Shown here one piece after another: positions 18,233 through 26,710 of a DNA stretch of 64,000 nucleotides (position 1 is its first letter; each line of letters begins with the position of its first letter). The notes beneath the pieces were generated by a model. The model saw nothing but the letters and a program-made list of their open reading frames with translations, ran no database searches and had not been told where the DNA came from. Position numbers and translations under genes: made by a program. The stretch is from Chitinophaga filiformis (GTDB lineage: Bacteria > Bacteroidota > Bacteroidia > Chitinophagales > Chitinophagaceae), in the NCBI RefSeq assembly GCF_023100805.1, contig NZ_CP095855.1, forward strand, positions 4,567,001 through 4,631,000, in the 5' to 3' direction.

Positions 18233-18348
18233 ATTCGGTTGAGGTTCGGTAGAGGTTCGGTCGACATAGCCTTATCCTCCCTTAATCTTCCCTTCAGAAG
18301 GGAGGATTAAGGGAGGATAAGCGAACCTCCACTGTACCTCCACCGAAT
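18233..18348. repeat. Long nested inverted repeat (REP-like element or strong terminator)
   Basis: Inner arms 18271-18294 and 18298-18321 are 24 bases each with a 3-base loop and complement throughout, with one G-T wobble. Outer arms 18233-18259 and 18322-18348 (27 bases) complement at about 23 of 27 positions. Both arm pairs are built from purine/pyrimidine tracts such as CCTCCCTTAATC and GGTTGAGGTTCGG. The element lies 27 bases after the SusD stop and 212 bases from the end of the convergent histidine-kinase gene. The rest of the 354-bp gap (18349-18559) shows no gene. Confidence 0.8.
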
Positions 18349-18559
18349 CTCTATAAGCACTTGATAATTTCACGGGGTATGTTACCCGTATCTGACCAGC
18401 TACATCGGCGATGCATGCCTGGTACCTCTCAGCGTGATGACATGGAGATGCTAACCTGCAGGCCGGGGATCTCATTTGTCATTCAGGATGTGATTTCTGA
18501 AAATGGGCAGGATGCAACGGTGGATGCACCGGCACTTGAAGAGGGGCAATGGCGATACT

Positions 18560-19957
18560 TCAGGCAGACAACTTTTTATCGCTGCTATTTGCCTGGCTAA
18601 GCGGAAAACTGGCGTAAAAGGTGGTTCCTTTGCCCGGGACGCTTTCAAACCACAATTCTCCATGCTGCAAAGTCAGCAGTTCCTTACAAAGCACCAGGCC
18701 TAAGCCGATGCCTTTTTCATTGTTGGTACCGAAGGTGGATTGGGTTTTAAGCGAGAAGAGCTCCTCCTGCTGGCTGGGATCGATCCCAATACCATTATCC
18801 GCAACCATGAGTTGACAGGTATCGTTTTTAATCCGCAGATCGATCTCAACCTGCCCGCCGGAAGGTGTGAACTTAATAGCGTTATTGATGAGGTTACGGA
18901 TCACCAGTTCCAGCATGTTATGGTCAGCAGTGATGAAGATATTCGGATCTACGCGGGAAATAACGGTGACTGATTTTTTATCCGCCAGCATACGCTGTAT
19001 GGACAATACCCTTTCTACTGCTTCATAGATATTTTCCTGCGACAATCTGACGCCTTTCCCATCCATCTGCAGTTTTGACCAGGTCAGGAGATTGGTCAGC
19101 AGGTTGGAGGTGTTTTTGGTGAGGGTCAGCAGTTCGTCGCCAAGCATTTTCTTTTCTTCTTCTTCCAGCTCGTATTCTGCAATGAGATGTAGTGTAGTGA
19201 TGATTGAATTGAGAGGGCTCTGCAGATCGTGCGCTATAATGGAAAACAGTTTATCCTTTTTCTGGTTCAGCTGTTCAAGGTTAATATTCTGAATGTCAAT
19301 TTTGTCGGCACGTACTTCCGCATTCTGTTTTTCCCTTTCATAGTTCTTCCTCAGGTAATTGGTAATGAGGTAGATACAAGTCAGCGTAACAATATAGCTG
19401 GAAAGGATATCAATATACCTGTTTGAAGCGTTCTTATAATAGCTGTCAGTTATCCAGCCGGGATGAAGGTATTCTTTGGTTAAGAGGATGACCGGGAGCA
19501 ACAGATGCAACAGCGCCCAGATCCAGTGCTGGCTTCGGGGACTGAAAGCGATCAGGAGGTTGAAGGTTAAAAAGAACAGCAGCAGGGCAGGACCATGGCT
19601 GCCGGAATTGAGATAAAAGGTAGCGGTCAGGGTGATATAGCTAACTATTACATAGGCCAGCATACTGGCATAGTAAATGCGCCTGTAACGGGAAAGATAG
19701 AAAAAGAAAGCCTGTAACACCAGCAAGGTGGCTACCATTATCCACACCGCCGTCAATCCCAGCCACATATTAAAAGGCAATAATACAACCAGCAGTACCA
19801 TCGTCACAACGCTGATGGAATTAAACGCGCGGTTCTCAAGCGAGAACGATGCGGGGTCTCCTACCAGTTCTTCCCATATGTCGGCTAGTTTACGTACAAG
19901 TTTATGCAAATGCGGGTTTTTAGAGTCTAAATGCTGATAATAGAATAAGTTACGCAA
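18560..19957 (-). CDS. Membrane sensor histidine kinase
   Basis: 465 residues. A cytoplasmic N-terminal stretch (1-48) is followed by about six membrane helices (50-200), a coiled-coil linker and a full kinase core: H box KLFSIIAHDLQSPLNSI (H243), N box NLINNAIKFTPSGG, G1 ADNGIGID and G2 GIGLGLVLCKEL. It should autophosphorylate on H243; no receiver or DNA-binding domain is fused and no partner gene is adjacent, so it is an orphan kinase that must signal to a regulator elsewhere, possibly one of the receivers at 23-27 kb or 38 kb. There is no ATG before residue 53, so the start is taken as TTG at 19957; the N-terminal segment looks like that of related Bacteroidota kinases. Confidence 0.9.
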   Translation of the reverse strand: MRNLFYYQHLDSKNPHLHKLVRKLADIWEELVGDPASFSLENRAFNSISVVTMVLLVVLLPFNMWLGLTAVWIMVATLLVLQAFFFYLSRYRRIYYASMLAYVIVSYITLTATFYLNSGSHGPALLLFFLTFNLLIAFSPRSQHWIWALLHLLLPVILLTKEYLHPGWITDSYYKNASNRYIDILSSYIVTLTCIYLITNYLRKNYEREKQNAEVRADKIDIQNINLEQLNQKKDKLFSIIAHDLQSPLNSIITTLHLIAEYELEEEEKKMLGDELLTLTKNTSNLLTNLLTWSKLQMDGKGVRLSQENIYEAVERVLSIQRMLADKKSVTVISRVDPNIFITADHNMLELVIRNLINNAIKFTPSGGQVEIDLRIKNDTCQLMVADNGIGIDPSQQEELFSLKTQSTFGTNNEKGIGLGLVLCKELLTLQHGELWFESVPGKGTTFYASFPLSQANSSDKKLSA

Positions 19958-20061
19958 AGTTCATAGTTTAAAAGCGAATATTTATAACACATACATGTTA
20001 TAACTTTTATATAACAAAATATGGAATGATCTTAGCATATTCTACCATTAAATTCCTTATT

Positions 20062-20565
20062 ATGAGAAGTGCACATTGCAGGGGGATGGCAGCAGTGATA
20101 TTTCTTACAACGCTGTTTTCCAATTATTTATACGCGCAGACGAAACAAGATAGCAAAGAACTGGCTATTGAAAAACTGATCACGGCCCGCAGTTATGTGT
20201 TTAAAGCCCAGACGGTTTTACCTACCAGTCCGACGGCCAACAGGCAGCTGAGCTCCGATTATGACGTGAAGTTCTCTCCGGACACGATCATCAGTTACCT
20301 GCCTTATTTTGGCCGTGCGTACAATGCGCCGATGGACCCCACCAAGGGCGGTATACAGTTTACCTCTACAAAATTTGATTATACCCAGACTGCCAGGAAG
20401 AAAGGCGGCTGGGATATCGTAATCAAACCGCATGATACACAAGATACAAGATTAATGTCCTTAAGTGTTTCTGAGACAGGATATGCTTCTCTGCAGGTAA
20501 TTAGTAACAACAGGCAGCCTATCACATTCAACGGCTATATCACCGAAAAGAAAACTAAAAGATAA
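20062..20565 (+). CDS. Secreted DUF4251 family protein
   Basis: 167 residues with a signal peptide (MRSAHCRGMAAVIFLTTLF... ending YLYAQ). The mature part contains KLITARSYVFKAQTVLP, LSSDYDVKFSPDTIISYLPYFGRAY, GGWDIVIKPHD and LQVISNNRQPITFNGYI, the recognisable pattern of DUF4251, a small Bacteroidota periplasmic or outer-membrane family of unknown function. An upstream ATG at 20026 would give a longer, less typical leader; 20062 is chosen on the signal peptide. It is transcribed away from the histidine kinase gene. Confidence 0.87.
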   Translation: MRSAHCRGMAAVIFLTTLFSNYLYAQTKQDSKELAIEKLITARSYVFKAQTVLPTSPTANRQLSSDYDVKFSPDTIISYLPYFGRAYNAPMDPTKGGIQFTSTKFDYTQTARKKGGWDIVIKPHDTQDTRLMSLSVSETGYASLQVISNNRQPITFNGYITEKKTKR

Positions 20566-20648
20566 GTTAAAGTTCCGCTAAACGTCTTCAATTTCTGGCA
20601 TAGAGGAATAGTTCTTGTTTTACATACGGCGAACTAAAAATTTTAACT

Positions 20649-20915
20649 ATGTCAAAGAACAGTAAAGAAGGCGTTAAGCATGCAATCCAGGAGTTGGCAA
20701 TGGGTAACTACAGAAGCTACCCTGGTGATTATGGGGTCGAAGCAAAGGATACAGCTGCCAATGTGCAGTCTTTGGCCAGGGGCTACTGGGATAGCCGCGA
20801 GATCAAGGAAATACAGCGCGATGAAAAACTGGGCATTAACCTGGACGATTATAAGCAGTGGACCCAGGAAGCGTTTGTAGTGTTCATGAAGGAGAATGAA
20901 TATTCTTTAAGTTAA
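20649..20915 (+). CDS. Small soluble protein of unknown function
   Basis: 88 residues, MSKNSKEGVKHAIQELAMGN..., without signal peptide or membrane segment, rich in charged residues and probably helical. The middle (SYPGDYGVEAKDTAANVQSL) and end (YKQWTQEAFVVFMKENEYSL) match no family I can name. It has an ATG start, a dedicated strong terminator downstream and no overlapping better frame, so it is likely a real gene transcribed alone. Confidence 0.7.
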   Translation: MSKNSKEGVKHAIQELAMGNYRSYPGDYGVEAKDTAANVQSLARGYWDSREIKEIQRDEKLGINLDDYKQWTQEAFVVFMKENEYSLS

Positions 20916-20951
20916 GGGATAGCGTCTTTGTAAAAAGGCACATGTAAGAGA

Positions 20952-20996
20952 CTGCGGATAATACTATTACTGATAGTTTTATCCGCAGCTTTTTTT
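20952..20996 (+). terminator. Intrinsic terminator
   Basis: CTGCGGATAA (20952-20961) and TTATCCGCAG (20979-20988) form a perfect 10-bp stem with a 17-base loop, followed by CTTTTTTT. Confidence 0.9.
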
Positions 20997-21029
20997 ATTA
21001 TCTTTAGGAAAACCGCTAGATCCACCGTT

Positions 21030-21902
21030 ATGAAAGCAAATTCCGCCAGTCGTACAGCGCAATACATGGCGCTGTTCCGGGCATTGGAGACTAATCGTCC
21101 ATCCGGGAAAAGACTGTTCACTGACCCTTATGCCGTTTCTTTTCTTACCACAGGCTTTAAATTCGTTACCCAGTTGTCAGTTATTCCCTTTATCCGCAGC
21201 CTGGTCTATCGCATCATCCGGAAGAGAATTCCAGGCGCGCTATCGTCCGGTGTGGCACGTACCCGCTATATCGATGAGCTCTTGCAACAGGCCGTACGTA
21301 ACGGTGTTAAGCAGGTGATCATCCTGGGAGCAGGATACGATACCCGCGCATTGAGACTGGGCTTCCTGCGGGCCCTGCCAGTGATTGAAATAGATCATCC
21401 GTCTACCGCCGCACTGAAACAGGAGCGGGTGAAAAAGAGCCTGGGGAAATTGCCGGAAAATGTCCGGTATATCCAGACATACTTTAATGAGCGGAGCCTT
21501 GATCAGCTGGCAGCCGAACAGCAGATTGACAGGACCTTGCCCACTGTTTTTGTCTGGGAAGGCGTAACAAATTATCTCACTGCAGATGCCGTTGGGGCCA
21601 CATTTGCTTTTATGCGGCAATTTGCACGAGGCACTTATGTGATCTTTACTTATGTGGATGAAAAGATCATCAGGTATCCTGCTGCGTTTTTTGGTGGTGA
21701 AAAGTTGCTGGAAGATCTGAAGCAGATCGAAGAGAACTGGACATTTGGACTGGAACCCTTCCTGACAAGACGTTACCTGGACAATTTTGACATGGACCTG
21801 CTGGAAGATTACAGCGCAGGAGAATACCGCAATCATTACCTGCCGGAGCGTAGTGAAAAAGGATATGAATTTTATCGTGTTGCCTTTGCCGTGAAAAGAT
21901 AA
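21030..21902 (+). CDS. Class I SAM-dependent methyltransferase (leucine carboxyl methyltransferase-like)
   Basis: 290 residues of the PF04072/TIGR00027 type. Visible landmarks are SASRTAQYMALFRALE at the N-terminus, RLFTDPYAVSFL, RTRYIDELLQQAV, the SAM-binding motif VIILGAGYDTRALRL (glycine loop), VIEIDHPSTAALKQERV, VFVWEGVTNYL, and the end GYEFYRVAFAV. The methyl acceptor is unknown; members of this family include O-methyltransferases of secondary metabolism and uncharacterised housekeeping enzymes. A near-consensus promoter box TATCTTTA lies at 20999-21006, 23 bases before the ATG. It stands alone between two unrelated small genes. Confidence 0.88.
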   Translation: MKANSASRTAQYMALFRALETNRPSGKRLFTDPYAVSFLTTGFKFVTQLSVIPFIRSLVYRIIRKRIPGALSSGVARTRYIDELLQQAVRNGVKQVIILGAGYDTRALRLGFLRALPVIEIDHPSTAALKQERVKKSLGKLPENVRYIQTYFNERSLDQLAAEQQIDRTLPTVFVWEGVTNYLTADAVGATFAFMRQFARGTYVIFTYVDEKIIRYPAAFFGGEKLLEDLKQIEENWTFGLEPFLTRRYLDNFDMDLLEDYSAGEYRNHYLPERSEKGYEFYRVAFAVKR

Positions 21903-21958
21903 CAAAGCACTTATTTTTTTAATCGCTATTCTATATTTTTATTGTATAACCGAACTGT

Positions 21959-22390
21959 ATGAAAATATACTCCATATTACTAGCATTTTGCATAATGTCA
22001 ACAGTTTCCTTCGCACAGTCCAAAGAAGAAAAGGCCGTCGCTTCACAGGTGGAAATATTGAGAAAAGCCATGGTGGACGCAGATAAAGCTGCACTTGAAA
22101 AAGTAGCTGATGAAAAATTATCTTACGGCCATTCCGGAGGCAAAATAGAGGACAAGCCCACTTTTGTTTCCAATATCGTGAGTGGAAAATCTGATTTTGT
22201 TTCCATCGATCTATCTGATCAGAAGATCACTATCAGCGGGAATACCGCTATTGTAAGACATACACTTACTGCAGATACTAATGATAATGGTGTGGCAGGA
22301 CATGTAAAACTGTATGTCTTATTGGTGTGGAGTAAAGATGGCAGTCAGTGGAAATTACTTGCCCGCCAGGCGGTAAAGGTGCCCGCCTGA
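21959..22390 (+). CDS. Secreted NTF2-like (DUF4440) protein
   Basis: 143 residues with a signal peptide (1-19, ending VSFAQ). The mature part has an SnoaL/DUF4440-type cone fold pattern: VEILRKAMVDADKAALEKVA, LSYGHSGGKIEDKPTFVSNI, ISGNTAIVRHTL, and the closing strand VWSKDGSQWKLLARQAVKV. Such proteins are usually small ligand-binding or accessory proteins; no catalytic residues can be assigned. The start is well supported by the signal peptide and there is no operon partner. Confidence 0.85.
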   Translation: MKIYSILLAFCIMSTVSFAQSKEEKAVASQVEILRKAMVDADKAALEKVADEKLSYGHSGGKIEDKPTFVSNIVSGKSDFVSIDLSDQKITISGNTAIVRHTLTADTNDNGVAGHVKLYVLLVWSKDGSQWKLLARQAVKVPA

Positions 22391-22479
22391 GCCCGTCCTT
22401 TAATTTACCCATAATGATGAGAACATTACTCCAACTTCTACGGGATACAGCCCTTATAAGGAGAGAAATTCCTGTGGCA

Positions 22480-22487
22480 TAATTTTG
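22480..22487 (+). promoter_or_regulatory. Bacteroidota -7 promoter box TAATTTTG
   Basis: Exact match to TAnnTTTG 64 bases before the DUF2383-type gene at 22551. No clear -33 TTG is visible at the right distance. Confidence 0.5.
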
Positions 22488-22550
22488 TGACCATTATTGC
22501 GTAACACAGAGGCAAAACAGCCTTATCTGTTAACCAATAAAACTAATATT

Positions 22551-23012
22551 ATGCAAGCTACAGTTGAAACTATTGAGGTACTGAATGATCTGATCCAGAT
22601 CAATAATGACCGTATAGAAGGATATGAAAAGGCGTTGAGAGAGTTAAAAGAGGAAGATTCAGATCTGAAAGCGTTATTCTCTTCCATGATCAGCGAAAGC
22701 CATGAGATCCGTCTTGCATTGGGTACAGAAGTAAATGCGCTGGGTGGTGACATGGACCATTCTACCACTACAAGTGGTAAGATCTATCGCGCGTGGATGG
22801 ACGTGAAAGCCGTATTCACAGGCCACGACCGCCACACTGTACTGGCTAACTGTGAGGCCGGTGAAGATGCCGCACAACGTGCGTACAGAACAGCTCTGGA
22901 AGACGAAGATCTGCCTGCTTACCTACGCGAGATGGTCAGTGAACAACAGGCTACTTTGAGAGCTTCTCACGATCAGATCAAAGCGCTGCGCGATGCGAAT
23001 AAGAACAGATAA
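22551..23012 (+). CDS. PA2169/DUF2383-family four-helix-bundle protein
   Basis: 153 residues, all-helical, ferritin-like. MQATVETIEVLNDLIQINND..RIEGYEKAL and CEAGEDAAQRAYRTALEDEDLPAYLREMVSEQ match the DUF2383 family, in which two helix pairs resemble rubrerythrin/ferritin-like bundles. Members are stress-induced in several bacteria; the biochemical role is not known. Start at 22551 is the usual family start; an upstream in-frame start at 22497 adds residues without family resemblance. A terminator hairpin follows. Confidence 0.87.
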   Translation: MQATVETIEVLNDLIQINNDRIEGYEKALRELKEEDSDLKALFSSMISESHEIRLALGTEVNALGGDMDHSTTTSGKIYRAWMDVKAVFTGHDRHTVLANCEAGEDAAQRAYRTALEDEDLPAYLREMVSEQQATLRASHDQIKALRDANKNR

Positions 23013-23038
23013 CCAATAAGCAGGGTAAAAAAATTGAA

Positions 23039-23075
23039 AGAGGCTGCCTTCATTTTGGAAGTGCAGCCTCTTTTG
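23039..23075. terminator. Hairpin terminator between convergent genes
   Basis: AGAGGCTGC (23039-23047) and GCAGCCTCT (23063-23071) form a 9-bp stem, followed by TTTTG on the plus strand. It could also serve the convergent Hpt gene. Confidence 0.8.
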
Positions 23076-23083
23076 CATTATAT

Positions 23084-23440
23084 CTATTCTGTGCCCATAT
23101 GGGCCAGATCTTTTTCCATCATTGGTTTTATGGCGGCAAATATTTCCCGCAACTGGCTCACGCGTTTATCTGTATCATTGCTCCAGGAGGTGGTGCTACT
23201 AAGTGATTTCAATATTTCTGCAGCTCCCTTTACCTCCAGGTTCATGACGCTTGGCTTCATTTTGTGCAATACTTTCTTGAGTTCCGGGAGATTCTTCTGC
23301 TCCTGCAAGGTGGCCAGTTCCGCAAGATATTCATCCAGCGATGAAATAAAAAGCATGATCATTTTCTGAATGAACGAAGTACTGGTATTACTTATCTTGT
23401 AAAGGTAAGTATACGTATATAGTTGATGTTCCGGTCGCAT
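23084..23440 (-). CDS. Histidine phosphotransfer (Hpt) domain protein
   Basis: 118 residues forming one helical domain. FIQKMIMLFISSLDEYLAEL and then LKKVLHKMKPSVMNLEVKGA are the Hpt pattern, with the likely phosphorylated residue His59 in LHKMKPS. Such proteins relay phosphate between hybrid kinases and response regulators. It is encoded 18 bp after the sigma-54 activator gene on the same strand, so the two are probably co-transcribed and may act in one phosphorelay. No hybrid kinase gene is present in the window. Confidence 0.8.
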   Translation of the reverse strand: MRPEHQLYTYTYLYKISNTSTSFIQKMIMLFISSLDEYLAELATLQEQKNLPELKKVLHKMKPSVMNLEVKGAAEILKSLSSTTSWSNDTDKRVSQLREIFAAIKPMMEKDLAHMGTE

Positions 23441-23458
23441 AATAGGTCGATAGTATCA

Positions 23459-24817
23459 TCAGGCGCCCTCTATTTCACCTGTCTGTAACATTTTATAAAT
23501 GGTTGATTTGCCGATATCCAGTTTTTCCGCAACCAGCAGCACATTGTCGTCATATCGTTTCAGGTAATTGCGGATGATGAGCCTTGTGTATTCTCTTAAG
23601 GTCAGTTCCGTATTCAATACAGTATCAACATCGTGATTATTACCTGAGAGGAAGGTAATATCTTCGGGTTCCACGAGATTATTTTCCGACATTACTGCTG
23701 CCAGTTCCACTACTGATTTCAGTTCACGCACGTTTCCCGGGTAACTGTATCCCAGTAATTTTTCTCTCGCACTTGGGGATACTTTTATTTCGGCTACCTT
23801 ATTTTCCTTACAGTAAGCGGCCAGGAAATGCTGTGTCAGCAGCAGGATATCTTCCTTGCGCTCGCGCAGGGGAGGAAGGGTGATGGGAAGACCAATAATG
23901 CGGTAATAAAGGTCTTCACGGAAATTACCTTTTTTTATTTCCTCCGCCAGGTTCTTATGAGTAGCCACTACCAGCCTGAAGTCCAGTTTGATCTTGCTGG
24001 TACCTCCCAGGCGGGTAAGCTCTTTTTCCTGCAATACACGCAGTAGTTTGCTTTGTATATTCAGGTCCATTTCTCCGATCTCGTCCAGGAAAAGAGTACC
24101 GCCGTTTGCTTCTTCAAAGCGGCCGGTCTTTTTGTTCTGCGCACCGGTGAAGGCGCCTTTTTCATACCCGAACAGTTCACTTTCTACCAGCTCTTTCGGA
24201 ATGGCTGCCATGTTCACAGGCACAAAGGGATGACCACTTCTCGCGGAATTGTAATGGACAGCCCGTGCTACTAATTCCTTTCCGGTACCTGTTTCGCCCG
24301 ATATGGAAACATTGATAAGCGAACCGGCAGCCTTGTCTATCAGCTTAAAAACGGTTTGCAGGGCAGGACTGTTGCCTATAATAGAGCGGGAATAATCGTA
24401 TTTGGTCTTGAGTTCGGCCTTGAGCTCGGAGATCTCGTTTTTGAGAGAGAGTTTTTCCCGTAAACGGATGATCGCTTTCCATAATAACTGCTGGGTATTA
24501 TCATCTTTTACCAGGTAGTCTTCTGCACCCATTTTAAGCAGGTCTACTGCCGTCGTGATCTTTTCCTGAGCACTGATGATGATTACGGGAAGGTTCGGCT
24601 GGGCCTGTTTGATCTTTTTATAAAGTTCTTCCCCGTTCATGTCGGGAAGCCCAAAGTCTATTGTCACAAGATCCGGTTTCCGGTGCAACTGCGCCAGGCA
24701 TTCTTTGCCTGAGCCAATTAAGGTTATTTCGTAGTCGGGGTTCTGACTGAGGTAATGCTGTAATAATCCTCCGTACCACTTATCATCCTCTACAATAAAA
24801 ATCTTAAAATCGAGCAT
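23459..24817 (-). CDS. Sigma-54-dependent response regulator (NtrC type)
   Basis: 452 residues: receiver domain 1-118 with phosphoacceptor D54 and K104, an AAA+ activator domain at about 145-380 with Walker A GETGTGKE (174-181), the sigma-54 contact loop GAFTGA (221-226), Walker B GTLFLDEIGEM and the R fingers in FREDLYYR, and a C-terminal Fis-like helix-turn-helix (about 415-450: YDDNVLLVAEKLDIGKSTIYKML). It activates transcription by RNA polymerase with sigma-54 after phosphorylation. The Hpt protein is encoded next in the same operon. No sigma-54 promoter (GG-N10-GC) was convincing near the neighbouring genes, so targets are elsewhere or unseen. Confidence 0.95.
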   Translation of the reverse strand: MLDFKIFIVEDDKWYGGLLQHYLSQNPDYEITLIGSGKECLAQLHRKPDLVTIDFGLPDMNGEELYKKIKQAQPNLPVIIISAQEKITTAVDLLKMGAEDYLVKDDNTQQLLWKAIIRLREKLSLKNEISELKAELKTKYDYSRSIIGNSPALQTVFKLIDKAAGSLINVSISGETGTGKELVARAVHYNSARSGHPFVPVNMAAIPKELVESELFGYEKGAFTGAQNKKTGRFEEANGGTLFLDEIGEMDLNIQSKLLRVLQEKELTRLGGTSKIKLDFRLVVATHKNLAEEIKKGNFREDLYYRIIGLPITLPPLRERKEDILLLTQHFLAAYCKENKVAEIKVSPSAREKLLGYSYPGNVRELKSVVELAAVMSENNLVEPEDITFLSGNNHDVDTVLNTELTLREYTRLIIRNYLKRYDDNVLLVAEKLDIGKSTIYKMLQTGEIEGA

Positions 24818-24859
24818 TCATGGAATTTTCTGTTAATTTAGGAAAATTTCCAATCATCT

Positions 24860-24909
24860 AAAAAAGGCCTCCTTTGCAACACCTTCCGAAAGTGTACGCG
24901 CCGGAGGCC
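24860..24909 (-). terminator. Minus-strand terminator ending the transcript with hairpin repeats
   Basis: GGCCTCC (24866-24872) pairs with GGAGGCC (24903-24909) with an inner ACACCTT/AAAGTGT pairing; on the minus strand it is followed by TTTTTT. It lies 48 bp upstream of the sigma-54 activator and so would end transcription coming from the glycosyltransferase gene. Confidence 0.75.
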
Positions 24910-24962
24910 CGATAGGGATTATGTAGGCAAGCAAAAAAAAAATTGTTCACTGTTCTGATATA

Positions 24963-25338
24963 TCATCAGTTGGCCCCTCTGCCTCACAATCCATTTGCAT
25001 CGGGGCCCTGATGAAGCACTCTCAAAGTCGGCAAGGACCACGTCCACGTATAAATCTCTTCTTTTCAACGATCATCGCCTGGCCCCTCCACACACACTGA
25101 CAGCAACTTCACGGGGGGCCGGGATGACAGTCCACATACTCAACACAATATTTTTAGAAAGATCTTTTTTAGTATTATCATCGCCTGGCCCCTCTACAAC
25201 ACTTCTCTTTTTTCACCGGGGCCGGGATGACGCATTCTCAAGCTGGCAAGCATAACATCCACATCCGTAATCAATTTCAATTTCTTTCAGACTCATCGGC
25301 CGGCCCCATTCAGACTCACTGGTAGCTCCTGCACCGGG
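24963..25338. repeat. Four tandem hairpin repeat units
   Basis: Four imperfect palindromes begin with TCATC and end with GATGA, each with an inner GGCCCC / GGGGCC pairing around a 15-30-base loop: 24963-25014, 25072-25127, 25178-25230 and 25293-25338. Unit starts are 109, 106 and 115 bases apart. The spacers alternate: after units 1 and 3 a GCAyTCTCAA..GGCAAG.. sequence, after units 2 and 4 a TCCACAnACTCAACACA sequence, so the array is two copies of a two-unit block. The rest of the 632-bp gap between the sigma-54 activator and the glycosyltransferase has no gene. The array would be transcribed in the 3' flank of the glycosyltransferase message. Confidence 0.88.
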
Positions 25339-25448
25339 GCCGGGATGAAATCCACAAACTCAACACACAACTTCAACTGGTACTTTGAATGACTCCTGAA
25401 TTAGTCTAAGTCTTCTGAATTAGCATCCGGCATCATCCATATCCTGTA

Positions 25449-26624
25449 TTAATTTCTTGAATTGTCAATGTATTCCTGTAAAGCAGCAGGGTAGAGCAGT
25501 ACTTCTGCCAGTTGTTCTTTTTTGCGGGAAGTAGTGAAGTAACTACCTTCTACAAAGATGTCTTCTACCTGCTGTTTGAAAAGTTCCGGTTTGAACTGAG
25601 ATGCTACAAGCTGTGCCGCACAAGACATGTCAGCATATAAAGGTTTGTTCTGTAGCAGCTGTTCTACGTGTTTGCGTACCTTTTCGATATAATGGCCGCT
25701 GATGCGATAACCGTTCCATCCGTGCGCCACCAGCTCATTTGCTCCGCCACTCAGTGGTACAATTACCGGTCTGCCATAACTCATTGCCTGCAGAATGCTG
25801 ATATCGAACGTATCCTTGTGGTTCTCGACGTGAGAGAGGTTCAGCACCAAAGCAGCGCGCTGATAGAAAGGATGCAGGTTCAGCTGTGTACCATATACCA
25901 TCAGGTTGTCCGGCATCTGGCAGTTTTCAAAATAAGCGTCAATTTCTTTTTTGTGCGCATTGATCACCAGTTCAAACTTTGTGGCCGGCATCAGTGCCGC
26001 CAGTTCGAGAAGTTCGCGCAATCCGCTTTCTTCATCCAATGGGGCGATCATCAATACAGTTTTGCGGGAACCATGATTGGAATGCAACACCGCTTCCTGT
26101 ACGAACGACTGTGGCAGGCAACTGTGAATGACGTGTTTCTCCGCTTTAGGGAAGCTCATCTGCGACTGCAGGTACCTGGACCCGAACACAACATGTGTAG
26201 CCAGTCTTTTGGCGGATCCGTACAATACTGCGCGGAAGAAAGGCAAAGGCACCGCTGTTTCGTGTATGTGATAAGTGATCGGCGCCCTCTTCAGCCTGCC
26301 GGCCCATGCCGCTCCGAAAGGCAGTAAAGTATTGATATATACTTTCGCATCCGGTTCATACAGACTCAATACTTTCCTGAAGATCAGCACTTGTGCCAGC
26401 AGGAAGCTGAAGAATAAACGCCATTTGTTCCCCCGTTCAGAATAATTTATGTAGTGGTACTGTACACCCGGAATGCCTGTGAGGAATCCGGGCATCTCTC
26501 CCGTACGATTAGTAATAAGGTGTACTTCCATTTCCTTTTCTGCCAGTGTTTCCAGAGACTGGCGGAATACCAGCGTGTTACCGCTCCTGTCGTTCTGCAG
26601 ATGTACTGCTATGATCTTTTTCAT
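25449..26624 (-). CDS. Glycosyltransferase family 4-like protein
   Basis: 391 residues with the GT-B fold pattern. The N-terminal Rossmann part starts MKKIIAVHLQNDRSGNTLVF and contains PITYHIHETAVPLPFF. The C-terminal part has VLMIAPLDEESGLRELLELA, ALVLNLSHVENHKDTFDISILQAM and SYGRPVIVPLSGGANELV, the usual E-x7-E-like nucleotide-sugar site of GT4 (E appears displaced: DTFDISILQAMSYGRPVI). It probably adds a sugar to a cell-surface glycan, but donor and acceptor cannot be read. It lies downstream of the receiver gene at 26711 and is followed by the hairpin repeat array. Confidence 0.8.
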   Translation of the reverse strand: MKKIIAVHLQNDRSGNTLVFRQSLETLAEKEMEVHLITNRTGEMPGFLTGIPGVQYHYINYSERGNKWRLFFSFLLAQVLIFRKVLSLYEPDAKVYINTLLPFGAAWAGRLKRAPITYHIHETAVPLPFFRAVLYGSAKRLATHVVFGSRYLQSQMSFPKAEKHVIHSCLPQSFVQEAVLHSNHGSRKTVLMIAPLDEESGLRELLELAALMPATKFELVINAHKKEIDAYFENCQMPDNLMVYGTQLNLHPFYQRAALVLNLSHVENHKDTFDISILQAMSYGRPVIVPLSGGANELVAHGWNGYRISGHYIEKVRKHVEQLLQNKPLYADMSCAAQLVASQFKPELFKQQVEDIFVEGSYFTTSRKKEQLAEVLLYPAALQEYIDNSRN

Positions 26625-26710
26625 GATGTGCGTTGTTTGTGTGGTGGATATAGGTATAGGGATAAGCAGAACTCTTCTTTAACAGTTGTAGGTTTGGCAG
26701 GCAGCCTAGG

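Noticed and set aside
18361..18600. 79-codon plus-strand frame after the long hairpin
   Set aside because: Starts with TTG, overlaps the end of the histidine-kinase gene and has no family resemblance.
24995..25255. 86-codon plus-strand reading frame across the hairpin array
   Set aside because: It runs through two copies of the palindromic repeat, has no start signal or recognisable domain, and its composition follows the repeat.
24963..25338. CRISPR array
   Set aside because: The repeated units are hairpins of about 50 bases with variable loops and related, not unique, spacers; there is no cas gene nearby.
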